This document shows, in pieces, positions 53,566-62,570 of a stretch of 64,000 nt of DNA. The position numbers were made by a program, and so were the translations under genes. Position 1 is the first letter of the stretch, and each line of letters opens with the position of its first letter. The notes beneath the pieces were generated by a model, which was not told the DNA's origin, made no database searches, and saw only the letters and a program-made list of their open reading frames with translations. Source of the DNA: Zhongshania aquimaris (GTDB lineage: Bacteria; Pseudomonadota; Gammaproteobacteria; Pseudomonadales; Spongiibacteraceae); NCBI RefSeq assembly GCF_019312595.1, contig NZ_JAHWDQ010000006.1, positions 1 through 64,000 of the forward strand, given 5' to 3'.

Positions 53566-55038
53566 ATGACGCTGGAGCAACTCTGCGCCTCAGCCTTAAG
53601 CCGCCCGCATGACCAAGCAGCCATAGAATTTAACGGTGCCTGGCGAAGCTGGGGGGATTTGCGACACATAGCGGAAAGCTGCTGCGATCAGTTACAGAAT
53701 TGCCATATTCCACCGCACTCGGATATTGCACTGATAGCGCGCAACCAGCCCGCTGCCATTGCCGCGTTTCTTGGTCTCATCAGCCGAGGCTACAATATCC
53801 GCATGGTTTATCCCTTCCAATCAGGCCAGTGCATTGCCGCGGATCTAGCGCAAGATCCACCGGCAGCAGTGTTGGCGATCGACACTGATTTTTGTGATTC
53901 GGTATTACAGACGTTAGCGACTCACGATATCGCCGGCATCGCCTTTACTGACACTGGCGCAAACATCGCCTACGCCGCCAGAGGCGCTCGCAACACCAGC
54001 TTCAGCGGCATACCAACTATTTCAATTTTGAGCAGCGGCACAACAGGCAAACCAAAACCCGTCGCGCTTAGCTATGCGCTAATAGCCAGAGATATAGTCG
54101 GTCTGAGCCCAACACCCTCACAGCAAGCCAACGAAAACCTGACCCCGGCACTGTTATATTTTCCGCTCGGCAACATCTCCGGCTTGTACACCACACTGCC
54201 TCCCCTGGTCCACGGTCTGCCAGTCGTGTTACTAGACCGGTTTTCACTTGACGCCTGGCGCCAACACATTGTGCGCTATCGCCCTGCCGTCAGCGGCCTG
54301 CCGCCGGCGGCGATCAAAATGCTGCTCGATGCCGACACGCCAAAGGCGGATCTGGCCAGCTTGCGCTACCTGGGCGTGGGCGCCGCACCACTAGATGCCA
54401 ATGTGCAAAGTACTTTCGAGCAACGCTACGATGTGACCATTCTAATGTCGTATGGCGCCACTGAATTTGGCGGCCCGGTCACGCGCATGACGCCGCAATT
54501 ATTGGAGCAGTACGGCACGCAGAAAGCAGCGAGTGTTGGCAAAGCGATGGACGGCGTTGAACTGCGCGTCATCGACCCGGAATCAAACGACCCTAAACCC
54601 ACCGGCGCCACCGGCTTGCTAGAAGTAAAAGCCCTGCGCATGGGTGAGCACTGGATACGCACTACAGATTTAGCAAAACTCGACGAAGACGGTTTTCTTT
54701 ACCACCAGGGACGTGCCGACGGCGCCATTATTCGCGGCGGCTTCAAAATTCTGCCAGAGACCATCGAAAGTGCACTGCTCAAGCACCCCGCAATTTCTGC
54801 ATCGGCGGTAGTTGGGATTTCAGACCCTCGACTTGGTCAGGTGCCGGTTGCCGCGATTGTATTAAAGGATAAAGCCGGCGCTTTGTCCGATCAGGAATTA
54901 GAGGCGTTTCTACGCCGCAATGTATTAACCACACATATACCGGTCGCCTGGCGACAAATAGCAGCCTTACCCAGAACGCCACTTTCTTACAAAGTCGATC
55001 AGGCGGCTGTGCGCCAACTATTTATTCAAGACCCGTAG
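53566..55038 (+). CDS. AMP-dependent acyl-CoA ligase
   Basis: A 490-residue ANL enzyme, shorter than the other two ligases. ILSSGTTGKPKPVALS is the P-loop near residue 152, SYGATEFGG the adenine motif, IRTTDLAKLDEDGFLYHQGR the hinge region, and LPRTPLSYKVDQ holds the C-terminal catalytic Lys. It activates an acid to the CoA ester. It is divergent from the E1 alpha gene over the shared operator, and precedes the P450 by 107 nt. Substrate unknown. Confidence 0.85.
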   Translation: MTLEQLCASALSRPHDQAAIEFNGAWRSWGDLRHIAESCCDQLQNCHIPPHSDIALIARNQPAAIAAFLGLISRGYNIRMVYPFQSGQCIAADLAQDPPAAVLAIDTDFCDSVLQTLATHDIAGIAFTDTGANIAYAARGARNTSFSGIPTISILSSGTTGKPKPVALSYALIARDIVGLSPTPSQQANENLTPALLYFPLGNISGLYTTLPPLVHGLPVVLLDRFSLDAWRQHIVRYRPAVSGLPPAAIKMLLDADTPKADLASLRYLGVGAAPLDANVQSTFEQRYDVTILMSYGATEFGGPVTRMTPQLLEQYGTQKAASVGKAMDGVELRVIDPESNDPKPTGATGLLEVKALRMGEHWIRTTDLAKLDEDGFLYHQGRADGAIIRGGFKILPETIESALLKHPAISASAVVGISDPRLGQVPVAAIVLKDKAGALSDQELEAFLRRNVLTTHIPVAWRQIAALPRTPLSYKVDQAAVRQLFIQDP

Positions 55039-55145
55039 AACGTATTATTGCTATTAAACTTAATCATTACGCAAAACCATGAAACTAAGTCGCCAAGAAC
55101 ATAATTATATGTAAAGGCACTTTAAAAATAATTCAGGAGCACACT

Positions 55146-56393
55146 ATGTCAAATACAGCCCAGCTAAGCCCCGCAGCGGAAAAACCAGACCATGTCCCAG
55201 AGTCACTGGTATACGATTTCGATTTTTACGCTGACCCCGGATTAATCGAACGCGGCCACGATCGCGCCATCGAAGTAGCCAAGGAAGCTCCTGAGATTTT
55301 CTGGACACCACGCCAGGGTGGCCACTGGATGATCAAAGGTCACAAGGCGGTATTTGACGCGTCACGAGATACCGAAAGCTTTAGCAATAGCCCGTTTTCT
55401 TATGACGAAATGCAAGAAATTATTAAATCGCTGCCTGCTGACTATCCCAAGCCCTTAATCCCAACACCGATCACGTTGGATGCCCCGCATCACGGCACCT
55501 TCCGTATGCCACTGCAAAGAGCTTTTTCGCCAAAAGCGATGAAGGCAATCAGCGACGACATTCGTGCGCTGGCCATTAGCTTGGTAGAAGAGTTCAAACC
55601 TCTCGGCGGCTGCGAATTTATGTCGGCCATTGCTGAGCCACTACCGGTCACCGTATTCCTGAAGATGTTTGGCCTACCAGTTGAGCGCCAAGTTGAATAC
55701 CGCGTACTGGTGAAACAGCATTTGGCAGCAACGGACTCGAACCCATCTGCGGTCCAAGAACGTTTGCGCAAGGTGGCTGCGGCGATGCACGACACCATCA
55801 TGGAGCGCAAAGAGAATCCGCAAGACGATATTATTTCTATGCTATGGGCGGCAGAATTTAACGGCGAGCCCGCAACAATCAATGATATGGAAAACTACTG
55901 TGTCATGATTTTCGTCGCCGGATTAGATACCGTTATGAATGGTATGGGCCTCGGTGCGCTTCATCTAGCGAACAACCCAAAACTGCAAGCTGAACTCAAA
56001 GCAGACCCGAGCAAAGTACCCGCCGCGACAGAAGAAATTTTACGTCGCTACACCTTTACCCTGCCTCCCCGCTTTGTAGCAAAAGATATGACATTCCAAG
56101 GCATCACCATGAAGAAAGGTGAGAAAGCCGTTCTACTATTACCAACAGCCGATCTCGATGAAAGTGAATACGAGTCACCAGAAGAGTTTAAAATGGCGCG
56201 TGAGAACGTCCATATCGCGTTTGGAGCAGGGCCACATCGCTGCCTCGGTTCCCATTTAGCCAGAGTAGAGCTAAATATTCTTTATGAAGAAATGGTAAAG
56301 CGCTTACCGGAATTCAAACTTGATCCGAACAAGGCCGTGCAATATCACGGTGGTCCAGTTTGGGGGCCAGAATCAGTACATCTAGTTTGGTAA
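55146..56393 (+). CDS. Cytochrome P450, CYP101 (P450cam)-like (second copy)
   Basis: A 415-residue P450 closely related to the one at 7883: DHVPESLVYDFDFY, IFWTPRQGGHWMIKG, the I-helix AGLDTVMNG, EEILRR and heme loop FGAGPHRCLG (Cys 366), ending ESVHLVW. Start ATG has AGGAG upstream. No ferredoxin gene is adjacent, so it must borrow one of the two ferredoxins elsewhere in the island. The P450cam-like ends point to a terpenoid-sized ring substrate. Two diverged copies suggest hydroxylation at two positions or of two related compounds. Confidence 0.9.
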   Translation: MSNTAQLSPAAEKPDHVPESLVYDFDFYADPGLIERGHDRAIEVAKEAPEIFWTPRQGGHWMIKGHKAVFDASRDTESFSNSPFSYDEMQEIIKSLPADYPKPLIPTPITLDAPHHGTFRMPLQRAFSPKAMKAISDDIRALAISLVEEFKPLGGCEFMSAIAEPLPVTVFLKMFGLPVERQVEYRVLVKQHLAATDSNPSAVQERLRKVAAAMHDTIMERKENPQDDIISMLWAAEFNGEPATINDMENYCVMIFVAGLDTVMNGMGLGALHLANNPKLQAELKADPSKVPAATEEILRRYTFTLPPRFVAKDMTFQGITMKKGEKAVLLLPTADLDESEYESPEEFKMARENVHIAFGAGPHRCLGSHLARVELNILYEEMVKRLPEFKLDPNKAVQYHGGPVWGPESVHLVW

Positions 56394-56583
56394 ATTCCGC
56401 CGCAACAGCTATCCCAGTGAAAACCCAGTGTCAGACCGGGATAGCTTGTTGTGTTCTAATAATCAACAATGCCTATCAATTCCTGTATCCTTTTCTCGAC
56501 AAGCATGTCAGATTATTACGCAACAACTCACAATTAGCCTGAAAAAAGGCTGCTTTATCTATTCAATAAAGGATGTGCCTATC

Positions 56584-57975
56584 ATGGACAGAATCTCGCT
56601 AATCGACGACACATTTCTGCGTTTAGAAACACGCAGACAGCCGTTTCACATCGGCATGTTAATGCTGTTCGATCCCGGCGAAAAAGCACCACAAGATTTT
56701 GTCATGAAGCTTTCGGAGAAGTTGCGAAAATCTACCGAAATGCAGGAACCTTTTAACCGACATTTAGTTCAGAAAAATGGCTTGCACTACTGGGAAGAAG
56801 ATACCGATTTTGACTTAGAACACCACTTCGCCCACATCGCCCTCCCCAAACCAGGTCGGATCAGAGAATTGCTCGCAACGGTATCGCGTATTCACGGTGG
56901 TCATTTAGACCGAGCCTATCCTTTGTGGCGCATATATTTAATCGAAGGCATTGAAGACGGCCGATTTGCGGTTTATATGAAAATTCATCACTCTCTAGTC
57001 GATGGCATCGCGGGAATTAAAATGCTGATTAGCAGCATGTCTAGCAATAAGCGTGAGTCGACAAAGTTACCGCCTTTTTGGGAAAACGGCATCAGTAATT
57101 CCAAAGCCCAGCATTTACCCGTTCCCACACCTACGGCAAAAGGGCTAAGCGCGATTAGCAAGTTATCTAAAAATGGCCTCCGGTCTATTCCGCCGGTATA
57201 CCGCGAGATTCGCAGTAATATCGCCGATATTTGGAAGGGGAACCCTGACTTTGTCTTTGGGGGACAAGCGCCCCGTTGTAGCTTAAATCAATCTGTCAGC
57301 GCCACACGTCGCTTTGCGGCACAGTCTTACTCAACACCACGTATGCGCGCGGTTGGCAAAGCCTTCGACGCCAGCATAAATGATGTCGCCTTAGCCATGT
57401 GCGGAGCGGCATTGCGTCAATACCTTGCAGACTTAGATGACTTACCGCTGCAACCACTAGTCGCGGCGGTACCGGTATCCGTTAGACGAGAGGACAGCAC
57501 CAGCGCCGGCAATGAAGTGGCCTTTACCCTGTGCCATTTAGCGACCCATTTAAAAGATCCCGCCGAACGCATTGTGGCCATAAAAGCCTGCATGGATTAC
57601 AACAAAAAGCATATTCGCAATTTAAGCCCCACCCAAACCCTAACCACCGCCGCAGTAAAATTAATTCCTGGTGCGATCAATGCTATCTTTAACGTCAATC
57701 CAAATAAAACCTTAGGCAACCTGGTTATTTCTCACGTACCTGGGCCAAAAGAAGATTTGTATTGGCAGGGCGCCAAGCTAAGCGGCCTCTATCCCTTATC
57801 TCTACTCACCGATGGCGCCGCACTAAATATTACGCTAATCAGTCGCCATGACACCGTCGATTTCGGCTTAATTGCCTGCCGAAAATCCGTCCCCCATGTC
57901 CAGCGCATATTGAAATATCTAGAAGACGGTCTGGTGGAATTAGAAGAAGCCGTTAAAAATCGGAATGCACCATGA
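56584..57975 (+). CDS. Wax ester synthase/diacylglycerol acyltransferase (WS/DGAT)
   Basis: A 463-residue acyltransferase. The ATG at 56584 (AAGGA 10 nt upstream) gives the family-typical MDRISLIDDTFLRLE; the longer upstream frame is rejected. MKIHHSLVDGIAGIK contains HHxxxDG, the catalytic motif, near residue 135. NDVALAMCGAALRQYL and VSHVPGP-like ISHVPGPKEDLYW are also conserved. It esterifies alcohols or diglycerides with acyl-CoA. In this island it could store or detoxify hydroxylated substrate as esters. It overlaps the esterase gene by 4 nt. Confidence 0.88.
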   Translation: MDRISLIDDTFLRLETRRQPFHIGMLMLFDPGEKAPQDFVMKLSEKLRKSTEMQEPFNRHLVQKNGLHYWEEDTDFDLEHHFAHIALPKPGRIRELLATVSRIHGGHLDRAYPLWRIYLIEGIEDGRFAVYMKIHHSLVDGIAGIKMLISSMSSNKRESTKLPPFWENGISNSKAQHLPVPTPTAKGLSAISKLSKNGLRSIPPVYREIRSNIADIWKGNPDFVFGGQAPRCSLNQSVSATRRFAAQSYSTPRMRAVGKAFDASINDVALAMCGAALRQYLADLDDLPLQPLVAAVPVSVRREDSTSAGNEVAFTLCHLATHLKDPAERIVAIKACMDYNKKHIRNLSPTQTLTTAAVKLIPGAINAIFNVNPNKTLGNLVISHVPGPKEDLYWQGAKLSGLYPLSLLTDGAALNITLISRHDTVDFGLIACRKSVPHVQRILKYLEDGLVELEEAVKNRNAP

Positions 57976-58958
57976 ATAGTAAAATAGATATTAATAATTT
58001 TGGCCAGGGCATTGTCTATCCAGAGGTTCCAGTCGGCGTACGCAGTCGGCTGATACTATTTTCTATGCGCATCGTGGTACGCCGACTAATGATGCACATG
58101 GCCACATCCAGCCCGGAAAAAATAGCGGGACTTCAGGCAAAAGTGTCTTCTATGCGCACACCTGTCGTCGACAATGTGAGCATACAGTACCAGCGCATAA
58201 ACAAGATTAACGGACACGTGTTTGGCGACCTGAGCAACACCGATAAGCCCGTTATGCTATGGCTGCACGGCGGTGCATTTATGCTGCCTGCGGCGCCCAA
58301 TATGCATTTATCGACGGCAGCCATATTCTGCGACGGCATAGACGCATCAGGCTTTATGCCCGACTATCGACTAGCGCCACAAAACCCCTTTCCAGCAGGC
58401 CTGGACGACTGTGAGCAGGCATTTCTGGGCTTATTAGAACGCGGCTTTAAACCGTCGCAAATAGTGTTAATGGGCGACTCCGCTGGAGGGAATTTAATTT
58501 TTGGCCTAATGCAGCGGATACGTAAAGCCGGTATTGGCATGCCCGCTTGCGCCATTGCCATTTCACCGGTAACGGAAATGGCACGTATTCATGGTTCGCC
58601 ATCACTCTACCATTTCAAAGATACCGACGCGCTGCTGCCCCTCGCAGCCCTACCCGCCTTCGCCACTTTTTATACCGATCCTCTCAATAGCACCCACCCG
58701 GAAGTATCGCCGCTGTATATGGATTGCGCTGGCCTACCACCATTATTTTTTATAGCCAGCAAAGAAGAAATACTAATGAATGACACCATTATGCTCGCCG
58801 AGCGCTGCTACGAAGCTGGCGTGCATACTACCTGTCATATCTGGCCAACCCTGCCCCACGCCTTTCCAATATTTGAACGATTTTTCCCCGAGGCCCGCAA
58901 GTCGATTAAAGATATGATTGCGTTCTCAAAAATTCACTTAAAAAGAGCTAGATGCTAG
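57972..58958 (+). CDS. Alpha/beta hydrolase, hormone-sensitive-lipase family
   Basis: A 328-residue esterase. LWLHGGAFMLP is the HGG oxyanion motif near residue 97, GDSAGGN the nucleophile elbow (Ser near 168), and the late His is in PTLPHAFPIFE. A hydrophobic N-terminal helix (RLILFSMRIVVRRLMM) could attach it to the membrane. It is translationally coupled to the WS/DGAT gene (4-nt overlap), so the two may make and break the same esters. Confidence 0.88.
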   Translation: MNSKIDINNFGQGIVYPEVPVGVRSRLILFSMRIVVRRLMMHMATSSPEKIAGLQAKVSSMRTPVVDNVSIQYQRINKINGHVFGDLSNTDKPVMLWLHGGAFMLPAAPNMHLSTAAIFCDGIDASGFMPDYRLAPQNPFPAGLDDCEQAFLGLLERGFKPSQIVLMGDSAGGNLIFGLMQRIRKAGIGMPACAIAISPVTEMARIHGSPSLYHFKDTDALLPLAALPAFATFYTDPLNSTHPEVSPLYMDCAGLPPLFFIASKEEILMNDTIMLAERCYEAGVHTTCHIWPTLPHAFPIFERFFPEARKSIKDMIAFSKIHLKRARC

Positions 58959-59025
58959 ATCTACTCCGTTCGCGACATCAATAATGCCAGCAAGCGGGAA
59001 TCAAGGCCGTGTAAGCAGACAAAAA

Positions 59026-59709
59026 CTACAAATCATCTTTAAGCATTTTGATCAGATTTGGATAGTGCTTGGGCTTCAATACGCCGTTTAAGGTGAGTCG
59101 CAACATTTCGCGGGAAAAACGCTTGGTCATCGCCGCTCTTTCCTTCTTAGTCTTAGCGTGGGCATTCACCCATACCGGCCACAAAAAATTACCCGCTAAC
59201 ATCAACACCGCAAGCGCTTCTGAATCGACATCGTCGTGGCCGTATTCACCGGCAACCAAAGACTCTATACCCTGCTTGTAGCGCGCGAAAAATTTATCAC
59301 CCGATGGGTTCTTTGATGACAGCATTTCAAACAGCCAAATGCGCCCCAACTCCGGGTTTTCTACCGCAAAATTAACCATGCGCTCCATGGTTTCAAATAC
59401 CGGCTGCTCGCGCGCAGGCATCGTTTTCTCACTAGACGCTTGCTCGTCGCGCGCAGCAAAAACACCTTCCGACAGCAACTGATCTGCAACCCAGTCAGCG
59501 GTTGCATGCAATAAATCTTCACGGGTATGAAAATGTTGGTAGGCGGTACCGCGGTTAACACCCGCTAAATTTGCTACTCTAGAGACACTCAAACCCTCTG
59601 GACCGTCCTCTGACAGAACTGTGCGCGCCGCCGTTAGAATCGCCTCTCTGGTTGCTTCGGGATTGCGAACCCGACGCTTTTCTTCTGTGGCTTTTGGTTT
59701 TGCTGCCAT
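59026..59709 (-). CDS. TetR-family transcriptional regulator
   Basis: A 227-residue regulator from the ATG at 59709. HTH: VSRVANLAGVNRGTAYQHF. It is a paralog of the regulator at 30955 with the same RIWLFEMLSSKNPS stretch and C-terminal PVWVNAHAKTKKERAAM region. A half-site TACAACACGATGC (minus strand, near 59770-59758) lies upstream. It is a candidate reader of the 15-bp motif. It is co-directional with, and downstream of, the acyl-CoA synthetase gene. Confidence 0.85.
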   Translation of the reverse strand: MAAKPKATEEKRRVRNPEATREAILTAARTVLSEDGPEGLSVSRVANLAGVNRGTAYQHFHTREDLLHATADWVADQLLSEGVFAARDEQASSEKTMPAREQPVFETMERMVNFAVENPELGRIWLFEMLSSKNPSGDKFFARYKQGIESLVAGEYGHDDVDSEALAVLMLAGNFLWPVWVNAHAKTKKERAAMTKRFSREMLRLTLNGVLKPKHYPNLIKMLKDDL

Positions 59710-59874
59710 GCTAATCACCCGTGTTGTTAAGCTAATTGCGGCGATTATAGTTAATAAGCATCGTGTTGTATATTTTCTAAATACTTACATTTCGCCTTTA
59801 TACCGTCTCTGCCAATATAAACTAGGGCAAATATTGACATACCAACCTTTTCTTATTATCGAACAGAATGTTTA

Positions 59875-61434
59875 CTAACTATTTGCATAGCGCTGACGCA
59901 GTAATTTTTTGTCGGGCTTACCGACTGGGGTTTGGGGAATAGAATCTATAAATAAGATAGATTTGGGTGCCTGATATGCCCCCTTGCTAGCAGTAACGCG
60001 GTCAACAATCTCCTGACTATCCACGCTCTGACCATCACGCAATACAATCAATGCCGTTACGGCCTCACCCCATTTTTCATCGGGCAGACCGATTACCGCA
60101 ACCTGAGACACACTCGGATGTTCGGCAATAATATCTTCGATTTCGCGGGGATAAATATTAAAACCGCCACTCACTATCATGTCTTTGGTGCGATCAATTA
60201 TGCGCAAATAGCCGTCGTGGTCGCGCACCGCGACATCGCCGCTGTGCAACCACCCTCCCTCAAACGCCTGCTCAGTAAGTTCTGGCAGATTGCGATAGCC
60301 GTTCATTACCAGCGGCCCGCGCACGCATATTTCACCGGGCTCACCATCAGCCACAGGCTGCTTGTTACTATCTAGCAAGGCGACATTCACCCAGGGTACT
60401 GGGCGGCCACAACTGGCAAGACGCAAGGGGTCATCCACCTTGTGATCTCGCTTTCGTAAAATAGTGACTGCCATCGGCGCCTCTGCTTGGCCGTAAAACT
60501 GCATAAATACTGGGCCGATTCTCTCAATTGCTTCTTTCAGGCGCGACGGCGAAATAGCCGAAGCACCGTAAAAAACCGTTTCTAAACTAGATAAATCAAA
60601 CTCGTCAAAGCGGGGATGATCCAACAAGGCATAAATCATGGTGGGCACCAACATCATGCAGTTAATTTTATACCGCTGGATGGTTTCTAACACTTGCAGC
60701 GGGTTAAAGCCCGGCAGCACCAACATGGTTCCACCCTTTAACAAGGTGGGTAAAAACATGGCGGCGCCAGCGTGACTCAGCGGCGTACAACATAAAAAAT
60801 GCGGCAGCGAAGGCCACTCCCACTCTGCCATCATGATTTGAACAGTAACGATGCCGGTGCGCTGCACACTCGCCAGTGCTTTGGGTTTTCCGGTTGTGCC
60901 ACCAGAATAGCCAAGACGCATTACATCGTTGCCATCCACAGAGGCAGGCTTTAGTGGTAAAGGAGCAAAGCCAGCGGCTAATTCACTCAAATTCGCGCCA
61001 AGCTCACTCTCACCAAATGCCAGTAAACTTAATGCCGGCGTTGCCGCAGCTAATTCTGCAGCTCGACTAGCATAATTATCCGCGTCAAAAATCAGCACAT
61101 CAATTTCGGCATCATCGACGACATGTTGATGATCCGCTAAACCCGCTAAGGGATGCATAGGCACATAGATAGCCGCCATTAGCTGGACCGCGTTAGCGAC
61201 GTGCAATACCTCCGGGCGATTCGCCGACAGCAAGCCAATTCGCTTGCCCTTACCTAAATTCAAACTTTCAAAAGCTTGAATGAATTGGCTCGCTGCATCC
61301 CTGACCTCGCCAACCGTCATCATCGGCCCGCCCAATAATTGCAACATGGGTCGCTGCGGATCTTGGCTTAAGGCATTGGCCAGCACATTGGGAACATATA
61401 ATGGAGTATGTATAGGATTCATCATTGTGGTCAC
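59875..61434 (-). CDS. Acyl-CoA synthetase (AMP-forming), long-chain FadD-like
   Basis: A 519-residue ANL ligase. LGYSGGTTGKPKALASV is the P-loop (about residue 175), YGQAEAPM the adenine motif, HSGDVAVRDHDGYLRIIDR the hinge, VSGGFNIYPREIED the linker and TPVGKPDKKLL the catalytic Lys. Start is GTG, overlapping the upstream stop as GTGA; ATG codons 3 and 4 codons later are alternatives. Operon partner: the MDR oxidoreductase. Confidence 0.88.
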   Translation of the reverse strand: MTTMMNPIHTPLYVPNVLANALSQDPQRPMLQLLGGPMMTVGEVRDAASQFIQAFESLNLGKGKRIGLLSANRPEVLHVANAVQLMAAIYVPMHPLAGLADHQHVVDDAEIDVLIFDADNYASRAAELAAATPALSLLAFGESELGANLSELAAGFAPLPLKPASVDGNDVMRLGYSGGTTGKPKALASVQRTGIVTVQIMMAEWEWPSLPHFLCCTPLSHAGAAMFLPTLLKGGTMLVLPGFNPLQVLETIQRYKINCMMLVPTMIYALLDHPRFDEFDLSSLETVFYGASAISPSRLKEAIERIGPVFMQFYGQAEAPMAVTILRKRDHKVDDPLRLASCGRPVPWVNVALLDSNKQPVADGEPGEICVRGPLVMNGYRNLPELTEQAFEGGWLHSGDVAVRDHDGYLRIIDRTKDMIVSGGFNIYPREIEDIIAEHPSVSQVAVIGLPDEKWGEAVTALIVLRDGQSVDSQEIVDRVTASKGAYQAPKSILFIDSIPQTPVGKPDKKLLRQRYANS

Positions 61435-62438
61435 ACGTTTATGACAATTTTGCCAAATTGCTTGCCGCTCTCTAAATAACGCAGAGCGAGGTTTATGTCG
61501 TCAAAGGGGAAGATACGATCAATGACGGGCTTTAATTTATGAAAGCTAATGGCGCGGTTCATCAATTCAAAATCGTGACGGCTGCCAACGGTAACCGGGG
61601 TCACATCAATTCGCGATGCGAATAAGCCATCAATGGTTTGCGGCCAACCATCCAACAAACCCACCAATGCAAGACGCCCACCTTTTTTCAGCGCGGCAAC
61701 AGATTGGTTAACTGTTCCCGCACCACCGAGATCAACAGCCAGATCGACACCTACCCCATCGGTCAATTCCTTAACCTTTACTACCCAGTCAGGGTGTTGC
61801 CTATAGTTGATAATTTCGTCCGCACCTAATTCCCTGAGTTGTGCACAGCGCTCCTCACTCGATGACAGCGCAATAACTCTGGCACCAAATAACTTGGCAA
61901 ATTGCAGACAAAAAACTGAAACGCCACCGCCGCCCTGGGTAAGCACCGTCATACCGGGATACAAGGGCGCAACGCCGCACAGGGCATGCCAGGCAGTGAC
62001 CCCAGCGCAGGGTAGGCAGGCCGCTTCCTCGTAACTTAAATGCGCCGGAAATTTTAAAGCTTCACTGTAATGAACGATTAGCTCTTCACTAAGTACACCA
62101 GCTAATGGGTAACCTCGACTGGCCGGCGCACGCGCGCTGGTAAATTCGCCACTAAACCATTGCGGAATAAAACTAAGACTAATACGATCTCCAAGCTTGA
62201 ATTCTTGAACATCATCGGCAAGCTCGACAACCTCACCCGCGGCGTCAGAACACAGGACCTGCCCCTCTGGTGAAATCGGCCCCAGCTTGCCATTGATCAC
62301 CAGTAAATCGCGATAATTTAGCGAAACCGCCTTAACCTTGATCCTCAACTGCCCAGTACAAAGGGTCGCAGAATTAGCGTGATTGTCTAATTGCACAGCG
62401 TCGATACCGCCAGCCTCTTTAATCAAAATGCGCTTCAC
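61431..62438 (-). CDS. Zinc-independent MDR oxidoreductase (quinone reductase/crotonyl-CoA reductase-like)
   Basis: A 335-residue medium-chain reductase. SLNYRDLLVINGKLG is the N-terminal MDR motif and LTQGGGGVSVFCLQFAKLFGA the cofactor loop near residue 166. The catalytic and structural zinc cysteines of classical ADHs are missing, so NADPH-dependent reduction of a conjugated carbonyl is more likely than alcohol oxidation. It is divergent from the SDR at 62571 over the best copy of the 15-bp operator and is coupled to the downstream ligase. Confidence 0.85.
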   Translation of the reverse strand: MKRILIKEAGGIDAVQLDNHANSATLCTGQLRIKVKAVSLNYRDLLVINGKLGPISPEGQVLCSDAAGEVVELADDVQEFKLGDRISLSFIPQWFSGEFTSARAPASRGYPLAGVLSEELIVHYSEALKFPAHLSYEEAACLPCAGVTAWHALCGVAPLYPGMTVLTQGGGGVSVFCLQFAKLFGARVIALSSSEERCAQLRELGADEIINYRQHPDWVVKVKELTDGVGVDLAVDLGGAGTVNQSVAALKKGGRLALVGLLDGWPQTIDGLFASRIDVTPVTVGSRHDFELMNRAISFHKLKPVIDRIFPFDDINLALRYLESGKQFGKIVINV

Positions 62439-62511
62439 GTGCTATCAATCCTTATTATTTTATTCAAGAACTGCATGCTTTTTCGACGCTGCAGATTCCT
62501 GTACCATGAAA

Positions 62512-62540
62512 TTAGTATACAACACTGTTGTACTTATAAA
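62512..62540 (+). promoter_or_regulatory. Promoter with the perfect 15-bp operator
   Basis: TTAGTA (62512-62517), a 17-nt spacer and TATAAA (62535-62540) point to the SDR at 62571. TACAACACTGTTGTA (62518-62532) is a perfect palindrome around one base and begins directly at the end of the -35. It is the best copy in the window. Confidence 0.65.
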
Positions 62541-62570
62541 ACATAAATTCAACTTCAGAGAACTGCAACA

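Noticed and set aside
2365-62532. Calling the 15-bp motif a KstR operator
   Set aside because: It shares AAC...GTT with the mycobacterial KstR site, but spacing and flanks differ and the TetR proteins here are not recognisable as KstR.
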